From Cytophaga hutchinsonii ATCC 33406 (GTDB taxonomy: Bacteria > Bacteroidota > Bacteroidia > Cytophagales > Cytophagaceae), in contig NC_008255.1 of the NCBI RefSeq assembly GCF_000014145.1, forward strand, positions 2,682,001-2,746,000: a DNA stretch of 64,000 nucleotides, written 5' to 3'. Numbering within the stretch: position 1 is the stretch's first letter; each line of letters opens with the position of its first letter. Both the position numbers and the translations under genes were made by a program. A model generated the notes under the pieces. That model ran no database searches, was not told the DNA's origin, and saw only the letters and a program-made list of their open reading frames with translations. Of the stretch, positions 16,623-25,846 are shown one piece after another.

Positions 16623-17216
16623 TTACTTCTGTCTTGACTCCAGCACTTGAATCACGTCATCCAGCGGAATATTCTTCGCTTCCAGCAGGATCAGGTAATG
16701 GTATAGGAGATCTGCTGCTTCGCCTTTAAACAGGTCGTCGTTATTGTCTTTTGCTTCGATCACAATTTCAACCGCTTCCTCGCCTACTTTCTGCGCAATC
16801 TTATTGATGCCTTTTTTAAACAGCGATGCCGTGTAAGAAACGTCTGTAGGATTGTTGCGGCGGTCTTTGATCACGTTTGCCAGCTTCTCGATAAAGAAAG
16901 TTCTGCCGCTGTTCACTTCCGACCAGCAGGTATCTGTACCCGTATGGCAGGTCGGACCATCAGGTTTCACTTTAATAAGTAAGGTATCGTTATCGCAGTC
17001 AATTTTAATATCCACCACATGCAGAAAATGGCCTGTTGTTTCGCCTTTTGTCCAGAGACGGTTTTTGGTTCTGCTGAAGAACGTTACTTTACCTTCTGCT
17101 TTGGTCTTTGTATAGGCTTCTTCATTCATATAGCCCAGCATGAGTACATTTCTGGTTACTGCATCCTGAATGATCACGGGTACTAATCCGCCGCCTTTTT
17201 GAAAATCAATATTCAT
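16623..17216 (-). CDS. hisIE: bifunctional phosphoribosyl-AMP cyclohydrolase / phosphoribosyl-ATP pyrophosphatase
   Basis: 197 residues containing both histidine-biosynthesis activities of steps 2 and 3. The HisI domain (about 1-110) has GLVPVIIQDAVTRNVLMLGYMNEEA, FFSRTKNRLWTKGETTGH, the metal-binding IKIDCDNDTLLIKV and PTCHTGTDTCW. The HisE domain (about 115-197) has KKGINKIAQKVGEEAVEIVIEAK and EAADLLYHYLILL. Length is normal. It is not next to other his genes here, so any his operon lies elsewhere. A hairpin terminator follows at 16521-16556. Confidence 0.96.
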   Translation of the reverse strand: MNIDFQKGGGLVPVIIQDAVTRNVLMLGYMNEEAYTKTKAEGKVTFFSRTKNRLWTKGETTGHFLHVVDIKIDCDNDTLLIKVKPDGPTCHTGTDTCWSEVNSGRTFFIEKLANVIKDRRNNPTDVSYTASLFKKGINKIAQKVGEEAVEIVIEAKDNNDDLFKGEAADLLYHYLILLEAKNIPLDDVIQVLESRQK

Positions 17217-17534
17217 GACGCAATTTAATTATAAATTATGAATTATGAATGATGATTGGAGAGTTGTCTGAACAAGGCCCGATCTGATTTAGGTGATTGA
17301 GTATGATATTCAATGTCATACTGAACTTTAAATCATATAAATCCATGAAATCAGATGAATCATGGTTCAGACAAAAGCCCACAGTTTTTTAACCATGGGC
17401 TGTACTAATCCTGTTTAATTCTTGCATCCTGCAAATCCTGATTCAGCCAAGAATACAAAACGGTTGAAACCGTTATTAACCTGCTATAAAACAAACAGCC
17501 CACGGTTGAAACCGTGGGCTGTAATAAATCGTCG
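17217..17534. repeat. intergenic repeats, including REP palindromes with GGTTGAAACC core
   Basis: An AT-rich stretch with TTATGAATTATGAAT repeats at 17235-17250 recurs near 27230-27250. An inverted ATCTGATTT ... AAATCAGAT pair is at 17281-17355. Three related palindromes follow: a degenerate CCCACAG...CCATGGG at 17389-17402, AACGGTTGAAACCGTT at 17459-17474 and a long perfect hairpin AGCCCACGGTTGAAACC... at 17497-17522 directly behind tex. The core matches the palindromes of the 29.9-30.9 kb array next to the RAYT gene. Confidence 0.65.
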
Positions 17535-19799
17535 TTAATTCTTGAATTTCGACATCAGCATATTCAGTTTCGATTGCATGTCGCCTTCTACTTCTTTTTC
17601 TTTCTTCGCGCCGCCTGCACCTTTTGATCCGCCGTGGCGGACAGCTCCGCCCGCATCCCCTTTCATGGATAAGCTGATCCGCTTGCGTGCTTCATCTACT
17701 TCAAGTACCGTTACCTGTACTTTCTGCTGTACTTTAACTACTTCTGAGGGGTCAGAGATAAAACGGTCGCTCAGGTGACTGATGTGGATCAAACCATCCT
17801 GGTGTACGCCTATATCTACAAACACACCAAACTTGGTGACATTGGTGATGATGCCCGGCAGTTTCATACCCGGACGCAGGTCTTTCATTTCCTTCACTCC
17901 TTCGGCGAATTCAAACACTTCAAAGGTCTGGCGCGGATCACGGCCCGGTTTATCCAGTTCCTGGAAGATATCCTGAAGCGTCGGTAAACCAACGGTTTCG
18001 CTTACGTAATTCTTTAATACAATTTTCTGACGCAGCTCTTTGCTCTTCATGATATCGGTTACAGAAGCACCTAAATCTTTGGCCATACGCTCTACTACCG
18101 GATAGCTTTCCGGGTGCACCGCACTTCTGTCCAGTGGATTTTCTGCATCACGTACGCGTAAGAAACCTGCCGACTGTTCAAACGCTTTGTCGCCCATACG
18201 TGCTACTTTTTTAATATCTGCACGTGATTTAAACGGGCCGTTTGTATTTCTGTAATCAATAATGTTTTGTGCCAGCTGCGGACCAAGGCCTGAAACGTAC
18301 GTCAACAGCTGCTTACTTGCGGTGTTTACTTCCACACCTACTAAGTTCACCGAACTGATTACCACTTCATCCAGGCTTTTCTTTAAAGCTGTCTGATCTA
18401 CATCGTGCTGGTATTGACCAACACCAATGGCTTTCGGATCAATCTTTACAAGCTCTGCCAATGGGTCCATCAAACGGCGGCCGATAGAAACCGCGCCTCT
18501 TACCGTAACATCGTATTCCGGAAACTCTTCGCGTGCCACGTCGGATGCGGAATACACCGAGGCACCGCTTTCGTTCACCATTACAATTAATATTTCGTTC
18601 GGCAAACCCAACCCCTTTACAAAAGCTTCGGTTTCGCGCCCTGCTGTACCGTTACCGATAGAGATGGCTTCAATGGCATGTTTCTGACACAGCGCCATAA
18701 TCACGGCTGCAGACTGGTGTGTCTGGCGTTGCGGCTCGTGCGGATACACAACCGTTTCTTCCAGTAATTTACCTTGCCTGTCTAAGCACACAACCTTGCA
18801 CCCTGAACGGAAGCCTGGATCTAAGGCCAGAACATTTTTCTGTCCCAGCGGAGAAGAAAGCAACAGCTGTTTTAAGTTGTCGGAGAAAACACGAATCGCT
18901 TCTTCATCGGCTTTGTTCTTGGTACCCATGCGCACTTCCGTTTCCATGGATGGTTTCAGCAACCGCTTGTAGGCATCTTTGGCAGCAAGCTTCACCTGAT
19001 CGGCGCAAACTCCTCTGCCCTGTACAAACTGACGATCCAGGATCTCTATCGCATCCTCTTCTACCGGTGCGATGTCAAGCATCAGGAAGCCTTCCTTCTC
19101 GCCTCTGCGCATGGCAAGCAGGCGGTGCGAAGGCGTTTTCGCAATCGGCTCTTCCCACTCAAAGTAATCGCGGTATTTCTGTCCTTCGTTTTCTTTACCC
19201 GGAAACACGCGGGATTTGATCGTTCCTTTTTCGTTGAACAGCTGACGTACCGAAGCACGCGCCTGCTGGTCTTCATTGATCAGTTCTGCAATGATATCCC
19301 GTGCCCCAGCCAATGCTTCTTCGAGCGTGTTCACACCCTTTTCAGTATCTATAAATTTCGCTGCTTCCCCATCCAGGTCTGTATTTGCCTGTTCCAGAAT
19401 AAGGGTAGCTAACGGCTCCAGACCTTTTTCTTTGGCAATGCTTGCACGGGTTTTTCTTTTCTGTTTGTATGGAAGGTATAAATCTTCCAGCTCAGTCATG
19501 GTACCGGCTACTTTAATTTTTTCTTCTAATTCAGGTGTAAGCTTTCCTTGTTCCTGAATGGATTTCAAAATACTTTCTCTGCGTTTATCCAGTTCACGCA
19601 GCTGTTCAAAGCGATCGCGGATGGCGGCAATCTGTACTTCATCCATGCTGCCGGTGATCTCTTTCCGGTAGCGGGAAATGAACGGTACGGTTGCACCTTC
19701 ATCCAATAATTCGATCGTTGCTTCTACTTGTTTGGTGCTGACACTTAATTCAGCTGCCACTACATGTACATGCAGTACAGAAATCTCCACTTTACTCAT
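17535..19799 (-). CDS. tex: Tex-family RNA-binding transcription accessory protein
   Basis: 754 residues, normal for Tex. In order: the N-terminal helical Tex_N region (QVEATIELLDEGATVPFISRYRKEITGSMDEVQIAAIRDR), LEDLYLPYKQKRKTRASIAKEKGLEPLA, an YqgF/RNase-H-like domain (NVLALDPGFRSGCKVVCLD), helix-hairpin-helix motifs (YVSGLGPQLAQNIIDYR and FKSRADIKKVARMGDKAFEQSAGFLRV), and a C-terminal S1 RNA-binding domain (LPGIITNVTKFGVFVDIGVHQDGLIHISHLSDRF). Tex binds nucleic acid and influences transcription and rescue of stalled complexes; in several bacteria it affects stress tolerance. The C-terminal tail is Lys/Gly-rich. The gene is 10 bases from the TraB/GumN gene and probably co-transcribed with it. 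Confidence 0.96.
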   Translation of the reverse strand: MSKVEISVLHVHVVAAELSVSTKQVEATIELLDEGATVPFISRYRKEITGSMDEVQIAAIRDRFEQLRELDKRRESILKSIQEQGKLTPELEEKIKVAGTMTELEDLYLPYKQKRKTRASIAKEKGLEPLATLILEQANTDLDGEAAKFIDTEKGVNTLEEALAGARDIIAELINEDQQARASVRQLFNEKGTIKSRVFPGKENEGQKYRDYFEWEEPIAKTPSHRLLAMRRGEKEGFLMLDIAPVEEDAIEILDRQFVQGRGVCADQVKLAAKDAYKRLLKPSMETEVRMGTKNKADEEAIRVFSDNLKQLLLSSPLGQKNVLALDPGFRSGCKVVCLDRQGKLLEETVVYPHEPQRQTHQSAAVIMALCQKHAIEAISIGNGTAGRETEAFVKGLGLPNEILIVMVNESGASVYSASDVAREEFPEYDVTVRGAVSIGRRLMDPLAELVKIDPKAIGVGQYQHDVDQTALKKSLDEVVISSVNLVGVEVNTASKQLLTYVSGLGPQLAQNIIDYRNTNGPFKSRADIKKVARMGDKAFEQSAGFLRVRDAENPLDRSAVHPESYPVVERMAKDLGASVTDIMKSKELRQKIVLKNYVSETVGLPTLQDIFQELDKPGRDPRQTFEVFEFAEGVKEMKDLRPGMKLPGIITNVTKFGVFVDIGVHQDGLIHISHLSDRFISDPSEVVKVQQKVQVTVLEVDEARKRISLSMKGDAGGAVRHGGSKGAGGAKKEKEVEGDMQSKLNMLMSKFKN

Positions 19800-19809
19800 T
19801 TTGTTTATG

Positions 19810-20679
19810 TTATTTTCTTTTAACTGGTCGTACGGTATATCCTGCTTTCCGCAATAAAATCACCAGCCCCTTTTCACCGGCCAGGTGTGCGGCGCCAACA
19901 GCAAAAAACGTTGGCTCACGGTTCATTTGTGTTTCCATGCGCGTGAGCATTACTTTATTACGCGCATCCAGAATAGCTTCATTAAACTCCTGCGAAAGCG
20001 TATCTTCCTGCACGAGTATTTCCAGGCTATCCAGCGATTCGTTGAGATAAAACTGAAGCATCTGTTCCATTAGTATTTTTTCCTGATCAATGTTTTTAAT
20101 CTGTTCCACCAGCATATCTGCCTGCTCCTGTAACGGCAGCAGATCAATAACGGACAGTTGTTCCTGAAAAGTTTCAATGCCGCCGATCTCATTGCCTTGC
20201 CTGGCTGCATAATCCTGCAGATACAGGTCAAGCGGTTTCTTCTCTTCTTTTTTTAACAGATCTTCCGATACAACCGCTGAGATATAGATCGGTTTGATCT
20301 TATTGATCAGCAAGGCATATACACCAATATGTTTTTTACAGTATTTTTTTACCAGTTTATAGTCTTGCGCTGAAAGCATGGCCTGGAGGCTTGTACCGGA
20401 TGGCATCAGCAATTCCGGTGCATGTTGTTTCATTTCTGATTTATCCTGCAGATTCAGTTCGCCATACAGTGCCTTTGTATGTGTAATGGCATAATAGGTG
20501 GAATCTCCCAGATTGAACACGCGTTTGTCGCGTATGTGAATGGTACCGAAAAGATATGACGTATCTGCCAATCCGTTGCCTGTTATTTCCCATAAGAGGA
20601 AATTCCCCTGTGCGGCTGCATCAAAAAAAGAGCAGACAGCAAGGATTAAAAAACAGGAGATTCTGGCGCAGGTTTTCAT
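19810..20679 (-). CDS. TraB/GumN family secreted protein
   Basis: About 289 residues from the ATG at 20679, chosen because it opens a Sec signal (KTCARISCFLILAVCSFFDAAAQ); the longer frame to 20796 adds 39 residues that would hide it and would overlap the divergent gene. The TraB/GumN fold is shown by FLLWEITGNGLADTSYLFGTIHI at the start and FFAVGAAHLAGEKGLVILLRKAGYTV at the end. The paired GTxH and GAxHL motifs are the conserved residues of this Tiki/TraB/GumN metalloprotease-like clan. The specific substrate is unknown. It follows (is upstream of) tex by 10 bases. Confidence 0.88.
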   Translation of the reverse strand: MKTCARISCFLILAVCSFFDAAAQGNFLLWEITGNGLADTSYLFGTIHIRDKRVFNLGDSTYYAITHTKALYGELNLQDKSEMKQHAPELLMPSGTSLQAMLSAQDYKLVKKYCKKHIGVYALLINKIKPIYISAVVSEDLLKKEEKKPLDLYLQDYAARQGNEIGGIETFQEQLSVIDLLPLQEQADMLVEQIKNIDQEKILMEQMLQFYLNESLDSLEILVQEDTLSQEFNEAILDARNKVMLTRMETQMNREPTFFAVGAAHLAGEKGLVILLRKAGYTVRPVKRK

Positions 20680-20770
20680 TTTAACAAAAATCTTTATTCC
20701 TGAGTGGATAGTGAAGTAAATAGAGATTTTTTTTCCCACTACTTTTTTAGCATATTGTGCATGAATTACT

Positions 20771-21160
20771 ATGAGAAAACTTGTTTTTATTATCATCCTG
20801 AGTTTCGGTTGCTTAGTAGCAACTCAACAGAACTCTTATGCACAAACAGAACCTGATGCTGGGGCTAATGATGGCGGCGGCGGTAGTGGAAAAACCCCTA
20901 AGGTTAAAAAACAAAAAGCCAGAAAAGGTCAGACGCAGGCTGATCTGGATGCAGATAATCAGGAAACAACTGAAAAGCAAATGACGCCGGAGGCTATTGC
21001 TTATCAGAAAAAAATGGCCAAGGCAAAAAAAGAGAAGGAAAAACGGAATGCGGTAACACGTAAACAAGCCGATAAACGTGCAACCAAGCGTTTAAATGCT
21101 TCTAAAAAGAAAACGACGAAGAAAAAGAAGAGCTACGTAAAATCGAAGAATAAGAAATAA
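20771..21160 (+). CDS. secreted lysine-rich basic protein
   Basis: 129 residues. The Sec signal peptide (about 1-25, ending SYAQ) is followed by an acidic/Gly linker and a strongly basic Lys/Ala/Thr-rich helical tail (KKMAKAKKEKEKRNAVTRKQADKR and onward). No family recognised. The basic tail could bind nucleic acid, lipid A phosphates or peptidoglycan; this is conjecture. It is divergent from the TraB/GumN gene, with 91 bases between the two starts, and ends at a hairpin terminator. Confidence 0.65.
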   Translation: MRKLVFIIILSFGCLVATQQNSYAQTEPDAGANDGGGGSGKTPKVKKQKARKGQTQADLDADNQETTEKQMTPEAIAYQKKMAKAKKEKEKRNAVTRKQADKRATKRLNASKKKTTKKKKSYVKSKNKK

Positions 21161-21187
21161 CGTAGCTTCATGCTGCATACTATACAT

Positions 21188-21219
21188 AAAAAAGCTATCC
21201 CGTTACGGATAGCTTTTTT
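21188..21219 (+). terminator. hairpin terminator
   Basis: A 13-bp stem AAAAAAGCTATCC / GGATAGCTTTTTT with a short loop and a T-tract, 27 bases after the stop of the basic secreted protein gene. Confidence 0.8.
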
Positions 21220-21352
21220 ATTACCTGGGAAAATACTGGTTGAAACCATTAAGAACAAGCCTTTAGGAATGTATAATTCCTAAGCCGGATAAAATGATAT
21301 CCTGTAAATCGGTTACCGGAAAATTTCTTCATACTTCAATTCTTTTTATCTA

Positions 21353-21817
21353 TTATGATGGAAGTGGTTCAGCTAGTTTTTCAAGCACCTGATTGGTACA
21401 ATACAACGGACAGTCAAAGCGAACCGCCTGCGCTATTGCATCCGCCGGCCGGCTGTCCAGTGTTTTTATTTCATTGTCTTTTATAAGATATAAGGTGGAA
21501 TAAAAAATTCCCTTTTCTAATTTTTCTATAACAACTTTCGACAGGCTATACCCAAACAATTCTATAGCAGATTTAAGTAATTGCGATGGCATTGGTCTGC
21601 CCGGATCAATACCTTCAATAGCGATAGCCAATTCTGAAGCTTCCTGCCGACCGACAATCATATCAATGGTTGAATAAGGTTCCTCTACTAATTCCAGTTT
21701 CAGCAAAAAGTTTTCTGGTTTCCGTTTTCCGAACTGCAGAAATTTCTTTTTTTCATGCCCTGTTAAACTGATAATCGTGAGCTGTTTTAATTCTGTGTCC
21801 TCAACGTTGTTTTCCAT
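21353..21817 (-). CDS. bifunctional nuclease family protein (DUF151/BFN)
   Basis: 154 residues with the BFN_dom layout: FLLKLELVEEPYSTIDMIVGRQEASELAIAIEGIDPGRPMPSQLLKSAIELFG, VVIEKLEKGIFYSTLYL, and the hallmark LDSRPADAIAQAVRFDCPLYC. Family members have been reported as nucleases with DNase and RNase activity in plants, but the bacterial role is not settled. Cytoplasmic, monocistronic. Confidence 0.88.
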   Translation of the reverse strand: MENNVEDTELKQLTIISLTGHEKKKFLQFGKRKPENFLLKLELVEEPYSTIDMIVGRQEASELAIAIEGIDPGRPMPSQLLKSAIELFGYSLSKVVIEKLEKGIFYSTLYLIKDNEIKTLDSRPADAIAQAVRFDCPLYCTNQVLEKLAEPLPS

Positions 21818-21871
21818 TTTAATTCAGGTGTTAATAATGAGGATCTCAATATAAAAAAATAATGCGCTAGC

Positions 21872-21916
21872 ATACTAAAAAGACCTGCTAAAGTTATCAG
21901 CAGGTCTTTTTAGTAT
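21872..21916. terminator. bidirectional hairpin terminator
   Basis: An 18-bp stem, left arm beginning ATACTAAAAAGACCTGCT, with A/T flanks on both sides. It lies between the minus-strand BFN gene start and the minus-strand SixA-like gene end. Confidence 0.75.
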
Positions 21917-22001
21917 ATTACCAGTATGTCTGCATGTGTATTCAGAAAACTAATTTTAGCAGATTAATCCTATTCTAAAATTTATTAAACGAACACATGT
22001 A

Positions 22002-22541
22002 TTATTCCTGCTCCACCTGTTCGCCGCCGCCGCCAAAAAACATTTTTGGATAAATAAAATTTTTGAGTTTCGCCGTATTCTGCGAAACCATGGACCATGT
22101 ATCCAGATCAAATGTCAATTCAACAATACCGCAGGTAGGAATATTTCCTACTACAGTACCTGAAAGATATTCAGCCAGATAGCTGAAACCCGGATTATGC
22201 CCTACAATGATTACAGTCTGATTCTTTTCATCCAGCTCATTCACTACCTTTAATAAGGTTCTTACCGAAGCTTCGTAGATATCTTCCTGAAAATCTACTT
22301 TTTCAAACGGATAATGAATCTGTTCACAAATATATTCAGCGGTTAATGTGGTACGCAGTGACGGACTGGAAACGATCAGATCCGGCATAATACCCATATC
22401 ATGCAGTTTTCCGCCCATCCTAGGCGCATCCATGTTCCCGCGGTTATTTAACGGGCGGTCAAAATCTTTTTCCCCATTATTCGACCAATCTGACTTTCCG
22501 TGACGTATTAATATAAGTGTTTTCCCCATTGCTATTTTCAA
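22002..22541 (-). CDS. SixA-like phosphohistidine phosphatase (histidine phosphatase family)
   Basis: 179 residues with LILIRHGKSDW near the N-terminus (phosphate-binding RHG with nucleophilic His). Also present are DRPLNNRGNMDAPRMGGKL, LIVSSPSLRTTLTAEYI and VIIVGHNPGFSYLAEYL (second catalytic His). Small size and lack of a large cap place it with SixA-type phosphatases, which dephosphorylate phosphohistidine in phosphorelay or PTS proteins. Met5 (22529) is an equally good start, giving the usual MGKTLILIRHGK opening. It is divergent from topA across 164 bases that hold two palindromes. Confidence 0.88.
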   Translation of the reverse strand: MKIAMGKTLILIRHGKSDWSNNGEKDFDRPLNNRGNMDAPRMGGKLHDMGIMPDLIVSSPSLRTTLTAEYICEQIHYPFEKVDFQEDIYEASVRTLLKVVNELDEKNQTVIIVGHNPGFSYLAEYLSGTVVGNIPTCGIVELTFDLDTWSMVSQNTAKLKNFIYPKMFFGGGGEQVEQE

Positions 22542-22576
22542 AGAAGCATATTACATAAAATTCCTCAATTTAAATC

Positions 22577-22643
22577 ATTCAATAAATTGAATTCATATAA
22601 ATACTTTGTTAAATACCATTTTAATTCAATTCATTGAATTGAA
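22577..22643. promoter_or_regulatory. two related palindromes in the sixA-like/topA divergent promoter region
   Basis: ATTCAAT-AA-ATTGAAT is at 22577-22592 and TTCAATTCA-T-TGAATTGAA at 22625-22643. They share the half-site ATTCAA(T), so they could be a pair of operators. Immediately downstream, TTTG (22646-22649) and CATCTTTG (22671-22678) are 21 bases apart. They resemble the Bacteroidota -33 TTTG / -7 TAnnTTTG promoter, with the topA ATG at 22706. Confidence 0.4.
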
Positions 22644-22705
22644 TGTTTGCATTTTAGAAAAAAAAATATTCATCTTTGTTCCGTTCATTTATAAATAGAA
22701 GGCAG

Positions 22706-25231
22706 ATGCCAAAGAATTTAGTCATAGTTGAGTCCCCTGCAAAGGCAAAAACCATTGAAGGGTATCTTGGAAAAGATTTTACTGTTAAGTCGAGTTATGG
22801 TCACGTAAGAGACTTACAGAAAGGCGATAAGGCCATCGATATAGCAAATAATTTTACGCCTACGTATGAGGTTTCTCCCGATAAAAAAGATGTCGTAAAG
22901 GAATTAAAGAAGCTAGCCAAGGAAGCCGAAATGGTTTGGTTAGCAACCGATGATGACCGCGAAGGAGAAGCTATTTCCTGGCATTTAAAAGAATCGCTGG
23001 ATCTGGATGATAAAAAAACAAGACGGATTGTATTCCGTGAGATTACAAAAAATGCCATTTTAAATGCCGTACAAACACCACGCGGTATAGATATTGACTT
23101 AGTAAATGCACAGCAGGCACGCCGTATCCTTGACCGTCTTGTAGGCTTTGAAATGTCACCTGTGCTCTGGAAGAAAATCAAAGCTGGTTTATCGGCTGGC
23201 CGGGTACAATCTGTAGCCGTGCGTATTGTAGTTGACAGAGAGCGTGAAGTGGACCAGTTCAATGCAACTGCTTTATTTAAAGTAACAGCAGAATTCAAAG
23301 ATGGTACTAAAACGATCAAAGCTGAACTGCCGAACCGTTTTGAAACAGAAGCAGAAGCGCAGGCATTTTTAGATAAACTGGTTGGTGCGGATTTCTTTGT
23401 ACGTGACTTAGAAAAAAAGCCGGCGAAAAAATCACCTTCTGCCCCATTCACTACCTCTACATTACAGCAGGAAGCATCGCGCAAGCTTAGCTTCTCCGTG
23501 GCACAGACCATGACCGTTGCACAGCGTTTGTATGAAGCCGGTAAGATCTCTTATATGAGAACGGATTCGGTAAACCTGTCGGACTTTGCCATTGATGCCG
23601 CACGCACTACTATTACAACTAACTATGGTGGGGAATACGCATTCACCAGAAAATATAAGAGTAAATCTGAAAATGCACAGGAGGCGCACGAAGCCATCCG
23701 TCCGACGGATTTCAACGTACAGCAGGCAAGTTCAGACCGCAACGAACAACGCTTGTATGATCTGATCTGGAAACGTGCAATTGCTTCTCAGATGGCAGAT
23801 GCCAAATTAGAACGTACCGTTGTAACAATCGGTAATAATAAAGGACCGGAAAATTTTATTGCAACCGGTGAAGTGATCACCTTTGAAGGTTTCTTAAAAG
23901 TATACCTGGAGTCTAAAGACGAAGAGGATGAAGACGAAGAAGAAATCGAAGCAAAAACAGGTGGTACAGCAACTCTTCCTCCATTAACCGTTAATCAGAA
24001 ATTAGGTCTGAATCAGATCGTGGCGGTAGAACGTTATACACGACCGCCATCCCGATATACAGAAGCAAGCCTTGTTAAGAAGCTTGAAGAAATGGGGATC
24101 GGCCGGCCATCTACGTATGCGCCAACGATCTCAACCATTCAGAAAAGAGGATACGTTATTAAAGAAGACCGCGACGGCAGAGAGCGTAAGCTGAAACAAC
24201 TGACATTAAAAGATAATGCGGTTAAAGCAGCTGTTATCACTGAAAATACCGGACAGGAAAAATCGAAACTGTTTCCGACCGATCTTGCCATGATCACCAA
24301 TGATTTTCTTGTAGAACATTTTCCGCGTGTTACAGACTTCAATTTTACCGCCATGGTAGAAAAAGAGTTTGATGATATTGCTGAAGGGAAGATCAAATGG
24401 CAAAGCATGCTGAAGGGCTTCTATGGCGACTTCCATGAGCAGGTATTAAAGACAGAAAACATTGACCGTTCTACCGTAAATACATCCCGTATACTGGGTA
24501 CACACCCTGAAACGGGCGAACAGATCAGCACACGGCTGGGTCGGTATGGTCCGTTTGTACAGATTGGTGAAGCCGACGAAGAAAAGGGCATCAAGCCGAA
24601 GTACGCGAGTTTACGCAAAGGACAACTGATTGAAAACATTACGCTGGAAGAAGCGCTGGAATTATTTAAACTTCCAAGAGAGCTTGGTGCGTTTGAAGAC
24701 AAACCAATGGTAGTAGCAATCGGCCGTTTCGGCCCATATATCCGCCACAACAGTAAGTTTGTTTCTATTCCGAAGATTGATGATCCGATGACGATTTCTG
24801 CGGAAAGAGGCATTGAACTTATTCTTGCAAAACGTGTATCGGATGCAGAGAAGCTGATTCTTGAGTTCCCGGAAAGTGAATATGTAAAAGTATTAAAAGG
24901 CAGATGGGGCCCCTATCTGGCAATTGGTAAAAATAATTTCAAATTACCCAAAGACAAAGAACCTGCAAGTTTAACGTACGCGGAATGCCTTGCCATTGCA
25001 GGCTTAGACCACGACCCTACAGATGTGGACGCCGGTTTGGCAAAAGCAAAGAAAGGTAAAGCAGCTGCAAAGAAAACAACTACAGCTAAAAAAACAGCAG
25101 TGAAGAAAGCAGCGGTGAAGAAACCGGCAGCTAAAAAACCTGCGGCTAAAAAAGCAGTTGCGAAGAAAGCGGCAGCTAAGAAACCCGCAGCTAAAAAAGC
25201 ATCGGCTAAAAAAACAACTGCTAAGAAATAA
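22706..25231 (+). CDS. topA: DNA topoisomerase I (type IA), with lysine/alanine-rich tail
   Basis: About 841 residues from the ATG at 22706 (MPKNLVIVESPAKAKTIEGYLG), the standard start; a 10-residue longer frame begins at 22676. The TOPRIM domain has IVESPAKAK and TDDDREGEAISWHL. The active-site Tyr is in ISYMRTDSVNLS. The clamp and gate regions follow, then repeats of the topoisomerase C-terminal type without Cys-based zinc fingers (TRLGRYGPFVQIG, IGRFGPYIRHN, GRWGPYLAIG). From about residue 780 a histone H1-like tail of AKK/PAAKK repeats would bind DNA and raise processivity, as in actinobacterial TopA. It relaxes negative supercoils. An acidic insertion (DEEDEDEEEIEA) lies near residue 415. 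Confidence 0.97.
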   Translation: MPKNLVIVESPAKAKTIEGYLGKDFTVKSSYGHVRDLQKGDKAIDIANNFTPTYEVSPDKKDVVKELKKLAKEAEMVWLATDDDREGEAISWHLKESLDLDDKKTRRIVFREITKNAILNAVQTPRGIDIDLVNAQQARRILDRLVGFEMSPVLWKKIKAGLSAGRVQSVAVRIVVDREREVDQFNATALFKVTAEFKDGTKTIKAELPNRFETEAEAQAFLDKLVGADFFVRDLEKKPAKKSPSAPFTTSTLQQEASRKLSFSVAQTMTVAQRLYEAGKISYMRTDSVNLSDFAIDAARTTITTNYGGEYAFTRKYKSKSENAQEAHEAIRPTDFNVQQASSDRNEQRLYDLIWKRAIASQMADAKLERTVVTIGNNKGPENFIATGEVITFEGFLKVYLESKDEEDEDEEEIEAKTGGTATLPPLTVNQKLGLNQIVAVERYTRPPSRYTEASLVKKLEEMGIGRPSTYAPTISTIQKRGYVIKEDRDGRERKLKQLTLKDNAVKAAVITENTGQEKSKLFPTDLAMITNDFLVEHFPRVTDFNFTAMVEKEFDDIAEGKIKWQSMLKGFYGDFHEQVLKTENIDRSTVNTSRILGTHPETGEQISTRLGRYGPFVQIGEADEEKGIKPKYASLRKGQLIENITLEEALELFKLPRELGAFEDKPMVVAIGRFGPYIRHNSKFVSIPKIDDPMTISAERGIELILAKRVSDAEKLILEFPESEYVKVLKGRWGPYLAIGKNNFKLPKDKEPASLTYAECLAIAGLDHDPTDVDAGLAKAKKGKAAAKKTTTAKKTAVKKAAVKKPAAKKPAAKKAVAKKAAAKKPAAKKASAKKTTAKK

Positions 25232-25303
25232 TATTTCTGGCATGGTTTTGAAAGCATACCAGTTGACATTATCTGAATATCCATTTAACCCAACCGTATC
25301 AAG

Positions 25304-25846
25304 ATGAAAATTATTTATTCGTTCTTCATAGGCATTGCACTTGCTGTTTGTTCGCAGGCACAATCACTTCCTGCTGTTGATTCAACAACTAAAAAAATTG
25401 CTTACACCGATGTGGTAACCGTTGATGGTGCCACCCAGGCGGTATTATTCAAACGTGCACACGGGTTGAATATATCCGGCAGCGGGGTATTAACAGACAA
25501 ACCTGCAGATGGGTATTACAGCTACAAAGGACAGTTTAAAGTTTCCTACCATGCACCGCAACCGGGCTTAATGCATGCCGGGATTGTTACCTATACGGTA
25601 GTGCTTGCCTGCAAAGACGGCCGTTATAAATATGTAATTACAGATTTTGTACATACGTCTGAAAAAGGAAATGGCGGTGCGTTGGAAAAGTCTGTACCGG
25701 AGTGCAACAAATATGTACTAAGCATGCAAGGCTGGGGAGATATTAAAAAGTTAACTGCTGCTGAAATGGAAAAACTTGTAGCCAACATTAAAGTTGGAAT
25801 GGGCAACCAGAACGATAAACCCGTAAACGTAGGAACAGATTGGTAA
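25304..25846 (+). CDS. secreted DUF4468 (TBP-like fold)-like protein
   Basis: 180 residues. The signal peptide (about 1-20, ending SQAQ) is followed by a domain with KIAYTDVVTVDGATQAVLFKRAHGL, YSYKGQFKVSYHA, GIVTYTVVLACKDGRYKYVITDFVHT and a C-terminal helix WGDIKKLTAAEMEKLVANI. This order matches DUF4468, a Bacteroidota exported domain of unknown function. Its last five codons form part of one arm of a 26-bp perfect inverted repeat (25827-25890). It lies 72 bases behind topA. Confidence 0.75.
   Translation: MKIIYSFFIGIALAVCSQAQSLPAVDSTTKKIAYTDVVTVDGATQAVLFKRAHGLNISGSGVLTDKPADGYYSYKGQFKVSYHAPQPGLMHAGIVTYTVVLACKDGRYKYVITDFVHTSEKGNGGALEKSVPECNKYVLSMQGWGDIKKLTAAEMEKLVANIKVGMGNQNDKPVNVGTDW

Noticed and set aside
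22801-23511. 236-codon minus-strand ORF opposite topA
   Set aside because: Antisense shadow; Ser/Phe-rich composition typical of reverse reading of a helical protein.
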